Assembly (NCBI GenBank): GCA_022818135.1
Contig: JAFMSR010000006.1
Location: 30,156,685 to 30,220,684 of the forward strand
Direction of reading: 5' to 3'
Source: Saxidomus purpurata
Taxonomy: Eukaryota; Mollusca; Bivalvia; Venerida; Veneridae
DNA length: 64,000 bases
Both the position numbers and the translations under genes were made by a program. This document shows positions 34,671 through 48,107 of this stretch, piece by piece. Positions within the stretch are counted from its first letter, which is position 1, and every line of letters begins with the position of its first letter. The notes under the pieces were generated by a model. That model saw only the letters and a program-made list of their open reading frames with translations. It did not search any database and was not told the origin of the DNA.

Positions 34671-35010
34671 CTTCCTTTTTGCCATCAGATATATGCGGGG
34701 TCTGCCACAACTGGCATATTTCTCGTGATACTTCCCCGCTGTGAAACCATTTCTTACTATTTCGTCTTGTTTGGATGTTGCTAAATAATAGTCGAATTTT
34801 TTCAGTTTTCCCTTAGAACTATCCCCATGGGGAAAGAAATGGTTAGCGATTCTGTCTAGGACTATGTTGTATGCGGAATTCAATTGAAACGTTAATGAAA
34901 CTGTTCCTCCCGTTGACAGTTCATTTCTACCAGAACGTACTTGAATATATTTTCCTTGCATAAAGTTGTAATGCAGCCATCCGCAACAAAAAGACACAGA
35001 CCGTCTTGAT
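34671..35010 (-). CDS. 113-codon exon of the minus-strand locus
   Basis: A 340-base exon, phase 2 to 0, with a clear acceptor (TTTCTTTTCAG) and donor (AAG|GTAAAA). It begins with a basic SRRSVS segment and a Cys-Cys, then has a globular-looking region with TGGTVSLTF, a NHFFPHGDSSKG motif at about residue 67, a YY segment and a basic end. The FFP-G-S-KG pattern recalls a widespread uncharacterised domain in invertebrate and fish proteins, some with ubiquitin-ligase (HECT/G2E3-like) architecture; I hold this loosely. The preceding exon in phase is 41,453-41,549. Confidence 0.6.
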
Positions 35011-35176
35011 CTGAAAAGAAACAATGAAGAATATACAACTGAAGATTTTTTCACTGTCGTATTACACTAGAGGCTGCGTATTTCCAGGAAAAACATATGT
35101 CTCCCCACTTAGCTCGGGATCAATCATTTCAACTTTACTCAGCATTGTTCACTTTTGCATGTTGATGGTAAGAAGA

Positions 35177-36023
35177 CGGTATACGACAATACATCGACAG
35201 ACAACTCATCGACACGACAAATCGCCGACACGACAATAGATCGACACGACAACTCACCGAAAGACAACTCATCGAAATGTCGCGTCGGTCTATTGTCGCA
35301 CTGCGGTTATTTGAATGGTTATGTTGAGTCAGACGTCGTCGCCAATGTTTCAAAAAGTATTTAGTTATTTTTTGTAAGAACTTAAATTTTTTATCATCTT
35401 CATGTTGATTTAAAATATTCATTTCCGTTAAAAGTCCGCTTTAAATGGTCCCTTAGCATTGTCACTCAATCCAGTCAGTTTTTACATTGTTTGCAAATCC
35501 AAGTTGTGTGACATCACTGACTGAGTTGTGAATGAAAAAAGTATTTAAATGTATTTATCAATTAACATTTCCAATTGCTCTGTATTTAAATCAAAATGAT
35601 CTGATTTAAAGAAAATCGCGGCGTTGCAGCATGTCCGTTTTTTTTGTCAATAATTGTATCATCAACTGTCAAAGCCAACGTTTTTCCAGTTACAATGTTC
35701 TACTGTTTATTTGAATGAATAACCTTTTCTGAAATATTTATTTGTACTTCAACCTCTTTTATTCATAAAGATAAAGCTGCAGGTGTCACGAGATCAAAGA
35801 ACAAACGCCGACGCACATTATACATGTGAGTTTTGTTTTGATCTTAGTTGGCATCAAACACACCGATATGCCATGCATATAATGTTTATATTGGAGAATA
35901 ATTTTGTCGAAGTTTGTCGATGAGTTGTCGATGTAATTTTAGATGAGTTGTCGTGTCGATCTATTGTCGTGTCGGTGATTTGTCGTGTCGATGAGTTGTC
36001 TGTCGATGTATTGTCATAGACCC
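35177..36023. mobile_element. 847-bp MITE with ~80-bp TIRs and 8-bp TSD
   Basis: Flanked by TAAGAAGA at 35,169-35,176 and 36,024-36,031. The ends carry long inverted repeats made of phrases such as GACAACTCATCGACACGAC. An 8-bp duplication is what hAT, P and Merlin types make; the size and absence of a transposase mark it as non-autonomous. The 70-95-codon open frames in the arms are by-products of the TIRs. Confidence 0.8.
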
Positions 36024-36404
36024 TAAGAAGATGTTTGCGTTTCAAGTCAATGACCTTAACCGAAGCAAATTTTGATGGCATTATCAACATGGACTAGTTA
36101 CTGGTCATTTATGCCAAGTTTTATTAAAACCTCCCACTATCACTAGAAGGGAGACATACAAGAGCTGTCAATAGGACAGTGCTCTTGAATTTTCCCTGTG
36201 CTTGCCAATATAACAAAACTCTGTATTTTGTAAAAGTGAACAAGGGCTGCAAGTAGCTAGATTTTAAGTCACGAGTTATTTACATGCAACTTAATTGATG
36301 ACACCAATGCCTACACCGAGGCAAGTAGGATAGCTCCCCTTTTCTTCGAAAAGTCGAGCTGAAAAGGGCCATAATTCAGTCAAAAACCTTTACTGTGTTA
36401 TGTA

Positions 36405-39400
36405 CAGTACAGCACAGGCGGATTCCGTTTTTGCCGCGCTATAGCGCGGGAGGTTTTACAACGCGGGAGCAATAAAACCATGTCGCATCACGCGGCATAT
36501 GATTGTATATGCGGCATCTATATGCCGCGTGTCATTTGCGATATGCGACAAGTACCATGCCGCGTGACTCGGCGTAAAGGATTAATTTTTCCTTTCAAAA
36601 TTAATGCCTTTTGCACAATGTACAAAATGTACATGTAATTCTATAAAAGGTTTTATAAGATATAATTTTATAGAATTTTTCATTGAGTTACTGCAGTTTA
36701 CTATCTTTCGAGTATGTTTAAAAAATAATTATTGTATATAATTAAAAGTTGTAACATTTTCATGACTGTTCTTTTATTCTAAACTTTTTATTACAGATAT
36801 CGTTGTTTGTCGCAAGAATTATAATATTATTGCTTATCAATAATTTGTCGTCGTTTTGATGTATTTAAACAAAATTGATTCCGACGCTTTCCTTGAAGTT
36901 GGGGATAATTAGTGTCACATCTTAATTGAGTAGACACTTATTGCTAATATTAACAAAGGGTGATGATATTGCCATTGTCTACAGTACTGTCAGCATGCTT
37001 TTCATTTTAATGAACCATAAAGTAAGATAATCGGCTAAAACAGATATCATTGGCAATTTACTGTCGAAGTAGTTAAGACAGGATTATTTTAGTGTCAAGT
37101 ATTTAAAACTCTTTTATTAATACGTTTTTTGTAGAAACTGATCGAGGTAAACTAAATAAGTTATTCGTTCTTGGACTCTGATTTGAGCTACAAAGACACA
37201 ATAATCTTAAATAAATACTGAAACAGATGATAACCGCAAACTGTCGATTTACTGCATTTGAATTAACTATTACAATGTATACGTATGTTCCTTTTTTTCG
37301 TCATACTTTGCGACAAAAACAATATGTTTGTTACAAATATAAAAACTGACAATTATTTGCCGTCTGAATGTACAACAAATCGGCATCAACTCTTTTAAAT
37401 GTACGGTACTACATTAAGTTTCTAAAGTAGACATTTCCAGCTTTCAATTTGGTGAATTTCGTACGGTGCAGAACTGGTCATGATCTGCACTGATTGAGAA
37501 TTCATGCAGAACAATTGCTGCTAGCATGAAAATTGTTACTTTATCAAAACAACAATCTCTCAGCGCTGACTGCATCCACACAATCAATAGATAAATGTAA
37601 AAACTAAACTTCACAAAAATTACAAGTAACAGCCTAAATACTGTACGTCCACTTATCAACCACCTACATTGTGAGAGCTCGAACCGGGGGCACAACCGGT
37701 TTCTGTACGTACATGCATATCGATTCCTACACTCGGAGTTAGACACCAACATTTTACCAACTACCTAAGAGCTATGAACCGGGATCACAACCGGCTTTTG
37801 TACGTATAGGTGTTTGATGTTTCATGAAAATAATAAAGATTTTTTTTTAAAAGATCGCACTGTTGAAAGTAGAATTTAGTGACGTAACATCAAAAATTGT
37901 GATACACACATGTAACATTAACACCTCGTGCTAAGGTTTGGTTTCAAAACAGTTAAATTTGATTTGAACTGAATTACAATTCAAGAAGGAAAGTACATCC
38001 GTTCCAGCCGTATTTTGGTCGTTCTAACAGACGGGCAGTTTACCTTATTACAGTAAAATCCGTATATAGCGACTCCGGATATAACATAACTTCGGCTATA
38101 ACGAACAGTTCTTTTGGGCCCGATTTTTCCTCTTTTTTTTTGTTAAATGTAAAATGATGCGGTTATATCGTACACCGGTTATAAGGAAACTTCGGATATA
38201 GTCTTCTACATTTCACATGTATAACCTTTTGATAAACTATTATGAGCGTTTCTTTAAAAGCATGCAGACCGGGTGAAATCCCATTTTGGGAGAGAAAAAA
38301 AAACATGTTAAATATTCAAGTTTTGGCTATTGAGCGAAAATCGGCTTCATTCAATTGTATCAAATACAAAATTATTTTGTTTCAGTATTGCCAATGAAAA
38401 CATAAACCGTCTTTTTTCTGCTTTATTAATCTCTGCAATTATTTTACATACGGATATAGAAAATGATAACAGTTATAGATATTTATAACTGTTCAAAAGG
38501 TGGTAGAAAAATCAAAAGCAGCTGTAAGTTGATGGTTGGGATTTGACTATAAAAATACTTGTTCGACATGTATTTTGTTCGATATATATAAGGAACGTCG
38601 ATATATGGATATAAGGAACTCAAGGATATAAGGAACACATTTGATAGATCCCGGAGAGTTCGTTATAAGCAGAATTTACTGTATACCGGTACTACGTTTT
38701 ATTCTACGAGATACAAATTTCCACCCAATGCCGGTGATAGATAACCTTATACTTAATTGCTGCAATGATCTCTCATCGCTGTCGGGCTATTTTTACGTAA
38801 ATTAAAAGCAGCAAGCACATCACATACATACAAAAAATTACTGTAAAACTATTTAAAAAAATAAATATGGGGTTGTGGGTATTCTTTTTCTTAGTTAGAT
38901 CATTTTCTATCCATTTATAGCAGTTTTGAAGTAGAATTCGAGAAAAAGCTGATTAATAATTTGTTCATCCCCATTCTGTATTTACATTTATTTCTGCTTA
39001 CTTGCGTGAAAATAAATCTACCATGTCCATTAAGTAGTGGATAAGGAAATCCCATTCTCATGTATTTCAGCGTTAATTTACAGTAAATACTTAGTTCTGT
39101 CGTGATTCTTTTAAGCATCCTTTTTTTCAATTATCAACATTTAAAGTTATCACGATGTTTTAAATTAAATATTATTCTTAACATTTGTCTTCTTGATCGT
39201 ACTCTGTCATTCAATGTAGTATTTGTTGATCGCTGCATTAAGATAATTCATTCAAAATAATCGTATGGGTTGAGGTATTTCTTTTTCATCTCACAGTTCT
39301 AAAACACGTTTCTACATACATGTTTTATGGTTACTAAAACTTACTGGTATACACATGTAATTACTAAAAACATTTAAGACTGAAATTTTATTGGTTACAA

Positions 39401-39733
39401 TATGGAATACATTGTACATCATTATTGAAAAACACAGTTTTATACATGTGTACAATACAATATAGTACATATTTTTTATTTCATCGCTTTTACCTGTATA
39501 GAAAATGACATGCCGCATAACGTCGCGACACGCGGCATCACGCGGCGGGACTCGTTGTCGCGCTTGAATGCGCTTGATTGCTATTTTGTCTTTCAGATGT
39601 GGCAATTGAATGCCGCATACAATTTGCGATGTCGCGTCACGCGTTTGATTTCCCGCCGCATCTCCATGCTTTCAGACTCTTATTTACATGCCGCATGGAC
39701 GCATATGCGTGGGGTTTCGCCTGTGCTGTACTG
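36405..39733. mobile_element. 3.3-kb TIR element with GC-rich subterminal repeats
   Basis: Perfect 16-bp terminal inverted repeats CAGTACAGCACAGGCG, flanked by TATGTA at 36,399-36,404 and 39,734-39,739. Just inside each end (36,440-36,575 and 39,500-39,715) lie many GCCGCGT and ATGCCGC motifs in both orientations, far more GC-rich than the AT-rich interior. No transposase frame is visible. The superfamily is undetermined; 6-bp duplications are unusual for hAT (8), CACTA (3) and piggyBac (4). Confidence 0.75.
38051..38681. mobile_element. Pogo/Tigger-like MITE nested in the 3.3-kb element
   Basis: Ends CAGTAAAATCC and GAATTTACTG, each next to TA, with further inverted similarity in the CGGATATAAC/GTTATAAGC region. 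The form (CAGTAAA end, TA target) fits Tc1/mariner pogo-type elements. Confidence 0.7.
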
Positions 39734-40344
39734 TATGTACTCTGTTCATGGAGGTAATAAAACTAATAATGGTTGATAAACATACTATCAAACTGATTAA
39801 GTTCAGCAATGTGTTTGTTTTCCATAGTAATTATTTTGTTGATTGTACATCACAACAGATTTGAAAACACTATGGAAGTGTTTATATTTGTATCTCGTTA
39901 TCTGGTTTAAAGCTGAAAGTAATTTCTGAGAACATCAAACAATCTGAGGTATACACATTTTCACCACCACTTTTAATTCGCAACCTGCAGGAGTCATGAA
40001 CGTTTAACAAAAGTTAAATTCGTGCAAATAAATGGTGTTTTACAGTATTTATATCTGATTCCCAACACTAAACTGTAGGTCACTTCAAACAGAGTAAAGA
40101 AAATCTTAATTTCCACACCCCTGCTGCATATAAATATCCAGAACTCAAACCTAAGTAGTGTTTTTAGCCAAAGTCTAACAAAACGTACCGATGAAGAAAC
40201 CTACTTTATCCCTTCCTCCTGTCTTTGGAGTTAACTTAATTTAATTGTAACTGCATTCACTTAATATCACATCCCAACTTTTATTACTCACAGAGTGAGT
40301 ACTTCTGCAATCTACAAATCATATGTGCGTGCATCACATTTTTA

Positions 40345-41445
40345 GCTCACCTGAGCTGGCTCAGGGTGAGCTATTAGGATCGATGAATGTCCGTCGTCCG
40401 TCGTCTGTCGTCCGTCGTCCGTCCACACTTAGTTCGTTAACACTCTAGTGGTCACATTTTTGCCTCAATTGTCACGAAACTTGGTCAGGATGTTTGTCCC
40501 AGTAATTACTCGGACGAGTTCGAATATGGGTCATCTCGGATGAAAAACTAGGTCACATGACCCAAAAATAGAAAAATCTTGTTAAGGCTCTAGAGGCTAC
40601 TGTTTCAATCCAAATATCCTGGACATTTTTCAGAAAGGTTGTTTGGTTGATTTCTAGCTCAAGTTCGAATACGGGTCACCTGGGGTCAAAAACTAGGTCG
40701 CACAGCCCAAATATGGAAACACCTTGTTAATACTCTAGATGTTACATTTTCAGCCCAGATATCCTTGAAATTTGTCAGAAATGTTGTTTCTATGATTTCT
40801 AGCTCAAGTTTTAATATGGGTCACCTGGGGTCAAAAACTAGATCACACAGCCTAAATATGGAAAACCTTGTTAACAATCTAGAGGTAACATTTTCAGCCC
40901 AAATATCCTGGAAATTTGTCAGAAAGGTTGTTAAGATGATTTCTAGCTCAAGATCGAATATGGGTCATCTGGGGTCAAAAACGAGGTAACATTTCAGCCC
41001 AAATATGGAAAAACCTTGTTAACACTCTAGAGGTTATATTTCCAGCCTTAATATCCTGGAAATTTGCCAGAAAGGTAGTTTCGATGATTTCTAGCTCAAG
41101 TTTCTATATGGGTCATTTGGGGTCAAAAACTAGGTCACAGAACCAAAATATGGAAAAACCTTGTTAATACTCTAGAGGTAACATTTTCAGCCCAAATATC
41201 CTGGAAATTTGTCAGAAAGGTTTTTTCTATTATTTGTAGCTCAAGTTCGAATATGGGTCATCTTGGGTCAAAAATTAGGTCACAGAGCCCAAACATGGAA
41301 AAACCTTGTTAACACTCTAAAGGTAACATTTTCAGCCCAAATATCCTTGAAATTTGTCAGAAAGGTTGTTTCGATGATTTCTAGCAATTTTGTTAAAAGT
41401 AGTTGTACTCGGGTGAGCGATAAAGGGCCATCATGGCCCTCTTGT
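40345..41445 (-). mobile_element. Tandem-core element, AGCTCACCTG...GGGCCATCATGGCCCTCTTG
   Basis: Reverse orientation of the 32.75-kb family with about seven internal repeats of ~145 bp (motif CTAGAGGT...ATATCCTGGAAATTTGTC at about 40,445, 40,590, 40,735, 40,880, 41,025, 41,170 and 41,317). Its right end lies within 10 bases of the splice donor at 41,452. Confidence 0.75.
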
Positions 41446-41452
41446 TTCTTAC

Positions 41453-41549
41453 CTGGTTGCTTTCTTTTTGGATTCCAATATTTCAAACAAAGCCATCATA
41501 CTATCACTTTGATTACAACTGCTTTTGTCTTTCTTGCTGGCATTATTAT
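41453..41549 (-). CDS. Lys/Ser-rich linker exon
   Basis: A 97-base exon, phase 1 to 2, acceptor ACTTGTTTCAG, donor CCAG|GTAAGAAAC. It encodes about 32 residues, starting NNASKKDKSS and containing a MMALFEILESKKK helix-like end. Entry fits the CIDE-N-like exon (exit phase 1) and exit fits the 34,671-35,010 exon (entry phase 2). Confidence 0.6.
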
Positions 41550-42845
41550 CTGAAACAAGTATAATCATAAAGAAATGTTAGATTGTTTCCTGCCTTATAA
41601 GATAGAACATTTTGAGCCTTCTCTTTCTCTCATGGGTTTCAGAGATAAATGTAGAGGATTACAGCTCATCATGAGCATGGAAGAGTGCCATTGTAGCTGA
41701 GCATCTCTGTATTTTAGTATAAGATAGTATAAGCAGTAGAATCCATATTGTGCAGGACAATGACAAGTAAAATCTTATAAAAATTAGGTAAGCATATTGC
41801 TAAGGGTGAATTGTAACCACAAGGTATATATATTTAAAGCTCTACTGGTACTTTGAAGGCATATTAACTTGACCTAACAAGATGGAATTTTGAAACACCA
41901 TGCGACAGAAGGCATTGGTCGTACTGGAATATTTGTAAAGGTCTATAGTTATAATTTGCAGGACCAAATTGTGAAGTCTGAAGGCCAACAGACCAAACAT
42001 CCGGTAATTCACGAGGTGAAACCGTTTTCAAAGTTGAGCACTGAATGACCCTAAAATCAAATCTCATCATCTTATGATCACCAATAAGCAACATAGTATA
42101 TAGCTAAGATGATATTTTGATTTCAGAAGAACCTCAACAATTCAATATGGAGGTCACTGTAACCTCCACCTTTATCTGCAAAACAATTTGGTGTGTTTAT
42201 AGCTGACCACCATCAACCAACAAATGAAGGTTAAAGGCCAACAACCAGGTTCGTTCTCTTATTTTTTTTCTATGTTGTAGTCTGTGACCTTAACCTTTCA
42301 CTGCAAAGTATATTTCGAACAGCACAGAACAGAAAGCAGTTATAAACGTTTTTTAACTAACAAAAATATCTGCCTTTTTTTTGGTGAGCCACTGACATTT
42401 TACTCGCAAGTATTTCAGCTGATCTGATGAAATCCTATCTCCCCATTTTGTATGACCACACTGACAAAATATGCAACTTTATCAACTGAAAAGCAATAAC
42501 ACTACAGAGTATTTTAAGTTATTAGAACCGGACACAGTGGGAATACAAACGAGATGTATATCATTTCATTTTCATGAAATTCTGTGCATTCTTTATATAG
42601 ATATCGGACAAAGTGGACAAAAATGTGCAAATTTAAGTGAAGACTATAAATAATAATTTTGTGACTAGCCCAATCCAAACAAAACCTGTATGTGCATTTT
42701 AACACAATAATATCTTTTAAGATTCATGGAATTCTGTCCATTTCTTTATATGAAGGTATGCGATTGTACAGAAATGTTGGATGAACAGACAGTGCGATTA
42801 CTATATGCTTCCATTTGGAGGCATAAAATGAATCCAGTACATTAT
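41550..42845. other. Intron, no gene seen
   Basis: AT-rich intron; short open frames at 41,864-42,094 and 42,471-42,705 have no support. Confidence 0.35.
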
Positions 42846-43530
42846 AACTAGACCTATCACTAAAGGTGATTTATACCCGCGAAAGACCGCTTGATCAAAG
42901 AAAAGAAGTACAAGAAGTTAGTAGTAACAGACTGCATTGCAAAAATTAAAATACACATAAGGTTCTTGGCAATTACTCTATCATTAGTGGAGATGGAGTT
43001 ATGGTTCTTGTGCACTGCACTTTCTCTCATTGTGCTTGACCATTGTATGAAGTTGTATTGAATTGCAACCAGAAGTTTTCAAGTTATGCTCCGGAAAAGG
43101 AAAATTAACAAAGGGCAATAACTCTGTAATTAGCCAATATGGAGTTATGGTTCTTGTGCACTGCAATTTCTCTCAATGTGCACAAGACAATTGTATGAAG
43201 TTGTATTGAATTCCAACCAGTACTGTTCAATATGCAGTAACAAAGGGCAAAAACCCTGTAATTAGCCAAGATAGAGTTATGGTTATTGTACACTTCACTT
43301 TATGTCATTGTACTTGACCATTGTATGAAGTTGTACTGGATTCCAACTACAAGTTTTCAAGTTATGCTTAGGACAAGGAAAGGTAACAAAGGGCAACAAC
43401 TCTGTAATTACTCAAGATAGAGTTATGGTTCTTGTTCACTGCACTTCCTTTCATTCTGCTTGACCATGGAATAAAGTTGTATTGAATTCCAACCAGTGGC
43501 TTTTAAGCTATGCTCCATACTTTGTTTTGG
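42846..43530 (+). repeat. Tandem-core element, copy 2 (four ~145-bp repeats)
   Basis: Same start as 13,398 (ACTAGACCTATCACTAAA) and about four tandem repeats with GGCAATAACTCTG...TTATGCTCCGGA. Confidence 0.7.
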
Positions 43531-43684
43531 TGATATAATGACTTTTTTTATAAGCATCGGTACTGCTGTTTTTCCAGGAGGCAGTCACTTTAAAGTGTTT
43601 CTGATAGCTTCAAACATTCTTCACAACTGAGGTAAAGCTGACATTTAAAGAAATTTATCTGACATAATTATACAATTCATATAC

Positions 43685-43828
43685 CTAAATCCAACTCGTC
43701 ATCATCTACAATCATTATCAATATGGTATTGTTTTGTAACGTCTCAAAATACTCCTCGTCAACCTCCGTTCCACATTCTAGGACAAATTTCAGTTCCGCC
43801 AATGGCAGTAGGTTGAATTTCTGGAAGC
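43685..43828 (-). CDS. CIDE-N-like exon
   Basis: A 144-base exon, phase 1 to 1, with acceptor TTTTTAACGTAG and donor TTTAG|GTATATG. It encodes 48 residues with a LKFVLECGTEVDEEYFETL stretch followed by a NNTILIMI strand and an acidic tail VDDDELDL. The pattern of a hydrophobic strand, G-T-x-V, D-E-x-Y-F, then N-T-x-hydrophobic is that of the second half of the CIDE-N/CAD interaction domain found in DNA-fragmentation-factor and CIDE proteins. The first half, with its basic patch, was not found upstream, so this may be a partial or diverged domain. Confidence 0.6.
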
Positions 43829-46800
43829 CTACGTTAAAAAAACTATTTTGGTAAATATTCATACATAAACCTGTAATAACTAGAACTATTACTGAAGATG
43901 ATGAATACCCCACCCCACCCGAACACCCCACTGACATAGTATATAAAATTTATGCAATATTTACTAGTTCATTTATTGGACCTGCACAACTTAAGGCTAC
44001 TGTGAAGTATCTTTAAATTCTATTCAGTTTTTTTTTGGAGATTACAGGCACACAAGATTTTACTATTTTGAGACCCTGTGACCTTTGACTGTGAACTGAC
44101 ACATAGACCATGGAAACAACTAGGCATTGTATTGCCTAACAACATTATATTTAATTGGAAATAAATATCTTGAACTGTATTCAAGAAACTTGAATTGGTT
44201 AGGAGTGACTCCAAGTGTAGAACAAAACATCTATGGAAATTTCCTATTACCAATGGTGTAGCCCTTTAAAATCATGTTCACATAGTTTTTGCATAATATA
44301 AATAAAATTAGAAAAAAAGCGGTTACAGATGAGGTGAATCAAACAGTACATGTCATATGAGATCATACAAAGGATCAAAAAAACAAAAATAATATCAAAT
44401 AATATAAAGGCTAATTCTCCACCATTAATAACTACAAACTGACTGAGAGTCTTAGACTGTCCAAATGGTCAGAAATGAACAGTAGTTTTAACTCGTTCTC
44501 CATCTAACCTTCTGGGCGATTTAAATTCATTCATTTCATAACAATTTCTTCAAAGAACTATTCACTATTTCATTAACATGTTATATTTTCCAACCACGTA
44601 TTAAATATAGCAACAAGAATATTTTGTCTTCCAGTAACTAGCCTTTGTACAAGATGGCCAATACAGACAATTTACTGTGACGTCATACTGACCAGTTAAC
44701 CTATTGGATTATTATGTCGCTTCATGTATTCATTCAGTAAAAGGTGAAAACTGGGTCTTTACTGTAGACTTATACGCAAGTTTACACTTTTTTCAAACGA
44801 AACTTTACGCTTTTTACAACATAGAATTATTTTTCTGATGGTACCCACAGTGTCCAACAAACATGGCATGGAGGCAGCAATTTTTGTAGATGGTTGTCTC
44901 TTCTTTGGTACTAGGGCACTTAGTAGCTTTAAGTCACGTGTAACCCCATCATGTGATCAGCACACCCTGATTTGTATCAAATCAAGACCGCCCACTGAAT
45001 TCCCATTATGGCAGTAGTACAAATTGTGTTTGAGAAATAGTTCATTTTGGTATTCAAAAAATATCTGTGCAACCATGTCCATTTTTTTATGGTAGAGGCA
45101 ATGCCAATAAGTTTTCTTTGGTTTGACGTCATCAATGGCTGTCTGCATGTATGTATAATAACAGGGTTACATCATGAACCAAATAAAACTAACAGACTTG
45201 TCTCAGACCGTGACCGGTGGCGTAAGCAGTCTCCAGTCACGATGATGATAGCCTTAGGGAATCCGATAAGTCGGCATCAAAGCTGAAACCTGCCGCACAC
45301 AAAGCATTTATAGAAAGCTGGTTTCAGGAGTTCTCAAGTAAAAGGGTTTGGTGCAAAACTAGTTTATTTCATACTTTTATTGTCAAGGCCTGGCCAAAGA
45401 GCCACTGTTCATGAATTCATACTATACATAATTGATAAAGAGTGGTGGAACCAATGCTGGCGGTATCCCTATGCTGGTGGTATCTCCGAAAAACGGCTAT
45501 TTACAGAAACACATAATTATGAAGAAAAACATTTCAAGGTATATTCAACATTGACAGTCGATGAAATGCTTTTACAGCAAACGTAGTGATTGCCGCACGT
45601 GCAGCTCTGTGACTATTGTACTAGATCCATTTCGCTAGAACAATTCTTAAATATAGACATCAAAATCACCCAGTTAAAGTTAGCATTTTTTATAAAACTT
45701 ATTTCTTTTGTATAAAAATATATATTCTTTGGAAACTGTTATCTCTTGTTAGTAAGTATTTAGGCTCTAAAAACTGTTTCCCACCTGTTGCTTGTCAAAT
45801 TTCACATACCGCCAGCATTGGTTCCCTTCGTGGTGAAATTTCAAGTTTTGACATGTGTCGTGTCAATAGCTCCCAGAACGACATAGTCACGTGATGATGC
45901 ACATCAACATCTTCTTTCGATTAAGCAGCGATAACATTATGTTTTCGCTGAGGCAAATCAAAATTGTAAGGATTTCCTGCTTTCTGGACAGCTGATTAAA
46001 TCTACATTCAAAATACCTACAGCATAGGTTACCCCACTCTAATCTTAGATAAATAACACACGTCACTGCCAAGGACTTGGGAAAAGGTATTATCAGAACA
46101 AGTAAAAATGAAGTTCGAAATGTCAAAAGGACAGATATCAGTTACCTGATTTCAGCAAATTCTAAACAGCTTAATATATAGTTAAAGTTTGTTTATATAC
46201 ATAAGTAAACCTTTTGACAGGAATAATATGTACTCAGTTCATAAATTAAGTGACTCATGATTGAGAAATTGGACTTTTTACAAGACGATAGTCAGAGTGC
46301 TAATGTAACACATGTCATTTTTTCCTAATGTATTAAATACATGTATGCCCATGATTTTATATTTGTACAGACTTTGCTATTTTATTTCAAGTTTGTATCA
46401 ATACTAAATATTGGAAATGCTTTCTTTCATAAAACTACCAATTTAGGTGTCAAAAGACTTCAAAAACATTAAAAGTGGACATAGGACGGAAATGCCATTA
46501 TAAATACTGACATTTATTTTGTTTACAATCAGCCAGGCATTTTCATTTTGAAAAATAAATAAATAAATAGTTACATACCAGTGTTCAACAAATTAAAAAC
46601 AATAAATAAATAAATACATGTACACAACTTTTCCATAAAAAATGAGAAAGACTGTTCTGGTGCTAGTGTCACTCGAAGACGGAAGGTGTTACATTAGCAT
46701 GAAGTAACATTAGCACTACTTTGAGTGAACTCCAGATATAATACAAAAAAGGACAATACAGTTCACTGCAAGCTTTTCAGTCAAAAGTCATACTGAAAAT

Positions 46801-48084
46801 TATATTACTGTTTCACTTAGCCATCAAATTTTGCTTTCTGTGCTAGTTAACATTGACTACAATGTAATGTGCTAATGTAACATTAGGACATCATTGTCGA
46901 ACCCGACGAAAATTTTAGGTAACAAGTTGAGCATCTATTGTGATATCGATGTTTATGAAGCTCACACTTTATATGATAGCTGTTTTAAACATTCTGAATA
47001 AATTTGGTCAACATAATGTAGCTGGGCAGACATTTTTTAAAGAGATTTTTCTTTCTTCTGGGGGATTAACAACAGATACAAACCAGAGTTTTATTACGCT
47101 GCTACTTTTATTACGCTGTTCATATATACATGTACTCTGTTGTATGCTTCTTGTAGTTGGTGTTTAGTAGTATGTGCCTTTAACCCATTAACTACCTTGT
47201 CACATGCTATGGTGCTTTTAACATAGCGAAATGGTAGGCAGTGAATAAGCTTTGTGTGTGCATGCATGCATGTTTTAGCCCTTTTATTAATATCGCAAAA
47301 CTTATTCTCGCACATGGCTGCATTGGGTTGGGGAAAATCTCAGATTGTTTGAATTAAAACTTGCTCATTGAAGTGTAAATTATTTATTTAGCGAATTTAC
47401 TGAGATTTCCCCCCAGCCATTCATCCTAAATCATTTCTCAAGATAATTCTAACATGTCTGTGATTTTGGAAAACGGTTGGTTAACAAGGACACCCTAGTG
47501 TAAGGGGACCTTGGGGCTCACCATAGCTGCTCTTATTAAAACTAGTTTGCATGTTGTAGTCCTCTTTGCTTTTTTCTGTTCAGGACCATACCAGAATCAA
47601 TGCTATTCAACATTTTATATCCCTTTTATAACCCTAGCACTGATTTGAGGCACATTTTATACTTTTATGTCAAGTTTTCAGAAATGTAGGACTGACTATG
47701 AAATTTTGTATGTCTAATTTGTGTTTAGAAGAATGTTTATGTTCATGCGATGCTAAAACATCGACTTTACCAATAATGCTATCTGTTTACATAGCCATGT
47801 ATTGTACGCTTACTGTTTATCATGAATTACAATGTTGAAGTCAATTGACCAACAGGTTCCTTTTCTCTCTCTACACAACATACATGATACACAAACTGAC
47901 TTACTATCAGGTGCAGTTTCCTGGGGTTTTGATTTCTTTCACAATACGTTTTCATCATTTGTTGTCAATAAATTGAGAAAATAAACTATTAATTGCATCA
48001 AAATTATGAATTTTAATCTTTGTTGCTTCAAAATTGTAAACATTAAAATTGATAGTTTTTGTCTTTTTACTTCTTTGTTGTCAC
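43829..48084. other. Long intron-like stretch
   Basis: Contains an ACTAGAACTATTACTGAAG end fragment (43,877) of the tandem-core family and a ~25-bp RetA end at 44,377. TGACGTCA occurs at 44,680. Several 60-80-codon open frames (44,957-45,286, 45,380-45,586, 45,887-46,126, 46,940-47,167) have no motif or splice support. Confidence 0.35.
44376..44402 (-). mobile_element. RetA terminal fragment, ~25 bp
   Basis: AAAAAACAAAAATAATATCAA only; the shortest family matches are this and 58,231-58,256, and either could be chance or decay. Confidence 0.4.
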
Positions 48085-48107
48085 CATGGCACATCATGTA
48101 AGGGCAT
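48085..48107 (-). CDS. Possible 23-base microexon
   Basis: Acceptor TTGTTCTTTTTGCAG is strong; donor CATG|GTGACA is weak. Entered in phase 2 it encodes CPYMMCH and exits in phase 1, which would join the 49,267-49,383 exon to the CIDE-N-like exon in frame. The phase fit is suggestive only. Confidence 0.25.

Noticed and set aside
37660..37800. tRNA-like phrases GAACCGGGxxCACAACCGG repeated 100 bp apart
   Set aside because: No convincing A and B box pair or cloverleaf; left as interior of the 3.3-kb TIR element.
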